Of a stretch of 8,439 bases of DNA, positions 8,057-8,439 are shown piece by piece. The translations under genes and the position numbers were made by a program. Below the pieces are notes generated by a model that saw nothing but the letters and a program-made list of their open reading frames with translations, was not told where the DNA came from and did no database searches. The stretch spans positions 1-8,439 of the forward strand of contig DXGD01000353.1 of NCBI GenBank assembly GCA_019114115.1, in the 5' to 3' direction. Source of the stretch: Candidatus Nesterenkonia stercoripullorum. GTDB taxonomy: Bacteria > Actinomycetota > Actinomycetes > Actinomycetales > Micrococcaceae. Every line of letters begins with the position of its first letter. The first letter of the stretch is position 1.

Positions 8057-8169
8057 ATCGGTCCTGGCGGTAGCACCTTTCCCAGTCACCGTCCCAGGAG
8101 GTTTTCCCGGTGGTGAGGGGGCGGTTGCTGCGGCGTCATCGAGCCAGATCTCTCGGCCGCTCAGGATGG
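8052..8169 (-). ncRNA. SAM riboswitch, S-box (SAM-I) superfamily
   Basis: The acs leader RNA contains the conserved S-box core in order: CCATC (8169-8165, P1 5' side), GAG, GCGG (P2), GAGAGA, CTGGCTCGATGACGCC (with the GATGA element of the P2 kink-turn), GCAACC (8128-8123), a P3 arm, AAGGTGC (8079-8073), and GATGG (8059-8055, P1 3' side). P2 pairs GCGG with CCGC. P3 pairs ACC (8125-8123) with GGT (8077-8075), and higher up CACCG (8112-8108) with CGGTG (8091-8087). GCAACC and AAGGTGC build the SAM pocket in this superfamily. P4 is almost missing: only CC/GG around a GCCA loop (8070-8063). No U-tract terminator follows, and the Shine-Dalgarno site lies at the end of the aptamer, so control is probably translational, with SAM turning acs off. 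Assignment to SAM-I rather than SAM-I/IV or SAM-IV is uncertain because of the P4 region. Confidence 0.88.
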
Positions 8170-8182
8170 TTCGTCGTGTTTC

Positions 8183-8212
8183 AGCGTACGGTGTTCGGGG
8201 ACGTCTTGACAA
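8183..8212 (-). promoter_or_regulatory. Promoter of the acs-metY operon
   Basis: A -35 TTGTCA (8212-8207) and a -10 TACGCT (8188-8183) are separated by 18 bp on the minus strand. The -10 fits the actinobacterial TAnnnT pattern for the main sigma factor. The expected transcript start, about 8175-8177, lies 6-8 nt before the first riboswitch helix, which agrees well with the riboswitch being the 5' end of the mRNA. Confidence 0.65.
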
Positions 8213-8348
8213 CGTGGCGTGTCATGAAACGACGCAAAGCGCCGGCGACCGCCTATGGCGGGGTCCTATGTGGCATGGCGTTCTTGCATGGGACGCTGGC
8301 GGCTCCACGGCAGGGCGTTCAGGCGACCTGGAAGCGCTGATCGCCTGC

Positions 8349-8431
8349 CCCATGCCCAGCAGCCGATGCCCAGCAGCCCATGCCCCGCAGCCCATGCCAG
8401 CGGCCCATGCCCAGCAGCTCACGCCCAGCGG
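8349..8431. repeat. Imperfect 14-bp tandem repeats, about six copies
   Basis: The unit is CCCATGCCCAGCAG. Copies start at 8349, 8363 (CCG for CCC), 8377 (one base changed), 8391 (13 bp, one base lost), 8404 and 8418 (diverged). The array stops 8 bases before the window end and may continue beyond it. Because 14 is not a multiple of 3, the unit shifts frame with each copy, which argues against a protein repeat. It looks like a minisatellite in the intergenic region; no function is apparent. Confidence 0.85.
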
Positions 8432-8439
8432 GTCAGGGC

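Larger units (their letters stand above)
8043..8439. other. Non-coding region upstream of acs
   Basis: This 397-base stretch has no credible gene. From the acs side outward it holds the riboswitch leader (8043 to about 8177), a minus-strand promoter (8183-8212), about 136 bases with no feature I can recognise (8213-8348), and 14-bp tandem repeats (8349-8431). Short open frames on both strands here lack ribosome binding sites and overlap the riboswitch or the repeats. Confidence 0.7.

Noticed and set aside
8043..8100. Rho-independent terminator (transcriptional expression platform) after the aptamer
   Set aside because: No stem followed by a U-tract lies between the aptamer and the acs start codon only 13 nt after P1, so translational control is the better reading.
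8206..8234. Plus-strand promoter from TTGACA at 8206-8211
   Set aside because: No TAnnnT-like -10 sits 16-19 bp downstream. The TTGACAA match arises because the sequence overlaps the minus-strand -35.
8110..8340. Small plus-strand gene of 76 residues (or 38 from the ATG at 8224)
   Set aside because: No ribosome binding site at either start, overlap with the riboswitch and promoter, and no protein motif.
8222..8422. Minus-strand small protein with Gly/Trp/Met-rich repeats
   Set aside because: It reads through the 14-bp repeats, which shift frame with each copy. It has no ribosome binding site and no conserved look.
8349..8431. CRISPR array
   Set aside because: The repeats are directly adjacent 14-mers with no spacers between them.

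Overview
The window comes from a high-GC bacterium. The GC-rich codon usage, a TAnnnT -10 box, S-box-controlled methionine genes and the actinobacterial style of the proteins suggest an actinomycete, possibly Micrococcales. That assignment is inference; no rRNA or marker gene is present. The theme is sulfur: methionine synthesis plus oxidative scavenging of organosulfur compounds.

Layout. Positions 2-2036 (+ strand) hold the 3' part of a DszC/acyl-CoA-dehydrogenase-like flavin monooxygenase, cut by the window edge, followed by an aldo/keto reductase. Positions 2041-2114 form a large interrupted inverted repeat between two convergent transcription units, probably a two-way terminator. Positions 8042 down to 2114 (- strand) are one tightly packed operon: acetyl-CoA synthetase (acs), O-acetylhomoserine sulfhydrylase (metY), a small CoA-binding protein, a flavin reductase, and a DszA/NtaA-type FMN monooxygenase. 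Junctions are ATGA (acs/metY), TGATG (metY/CoA-binding), 10 bp, and 38 bp. Upstream of acs there is a promoter (-35 TTGTCA, 18 bp, -10 TACGCT) and a S-adenosylmethionine riboswitch of the S-box superfamily at about 8052-8169. The acs Shine-Dalgarno site abuts or overlaps the last aptamer helix. Positions 8349-8431 carry about six imperfect 14-bp tandem repeats that run towards the window end.

How the genes may work together. The flavin reductase would supply FMNH2 to the DszA-like enzyme, and perhaps to the DszC-like enzyme on the other strand, to oxidise an organosulfur compound and release sulfite. After reduction to sulfide (enzymes not in the window), MetY would combine sulfide with O-acetylhomoserine to give homocysteine and acetate. 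Acs could recycle that acetate to acetyl-CoA, the acetyl donor for making O-acetylhomoserine. SAM, the pathway's end product, would repress the whole operon through the riboswitch. The acetate loop and the reach of SAM control to the monooxygenase genes are inferences from gene order.
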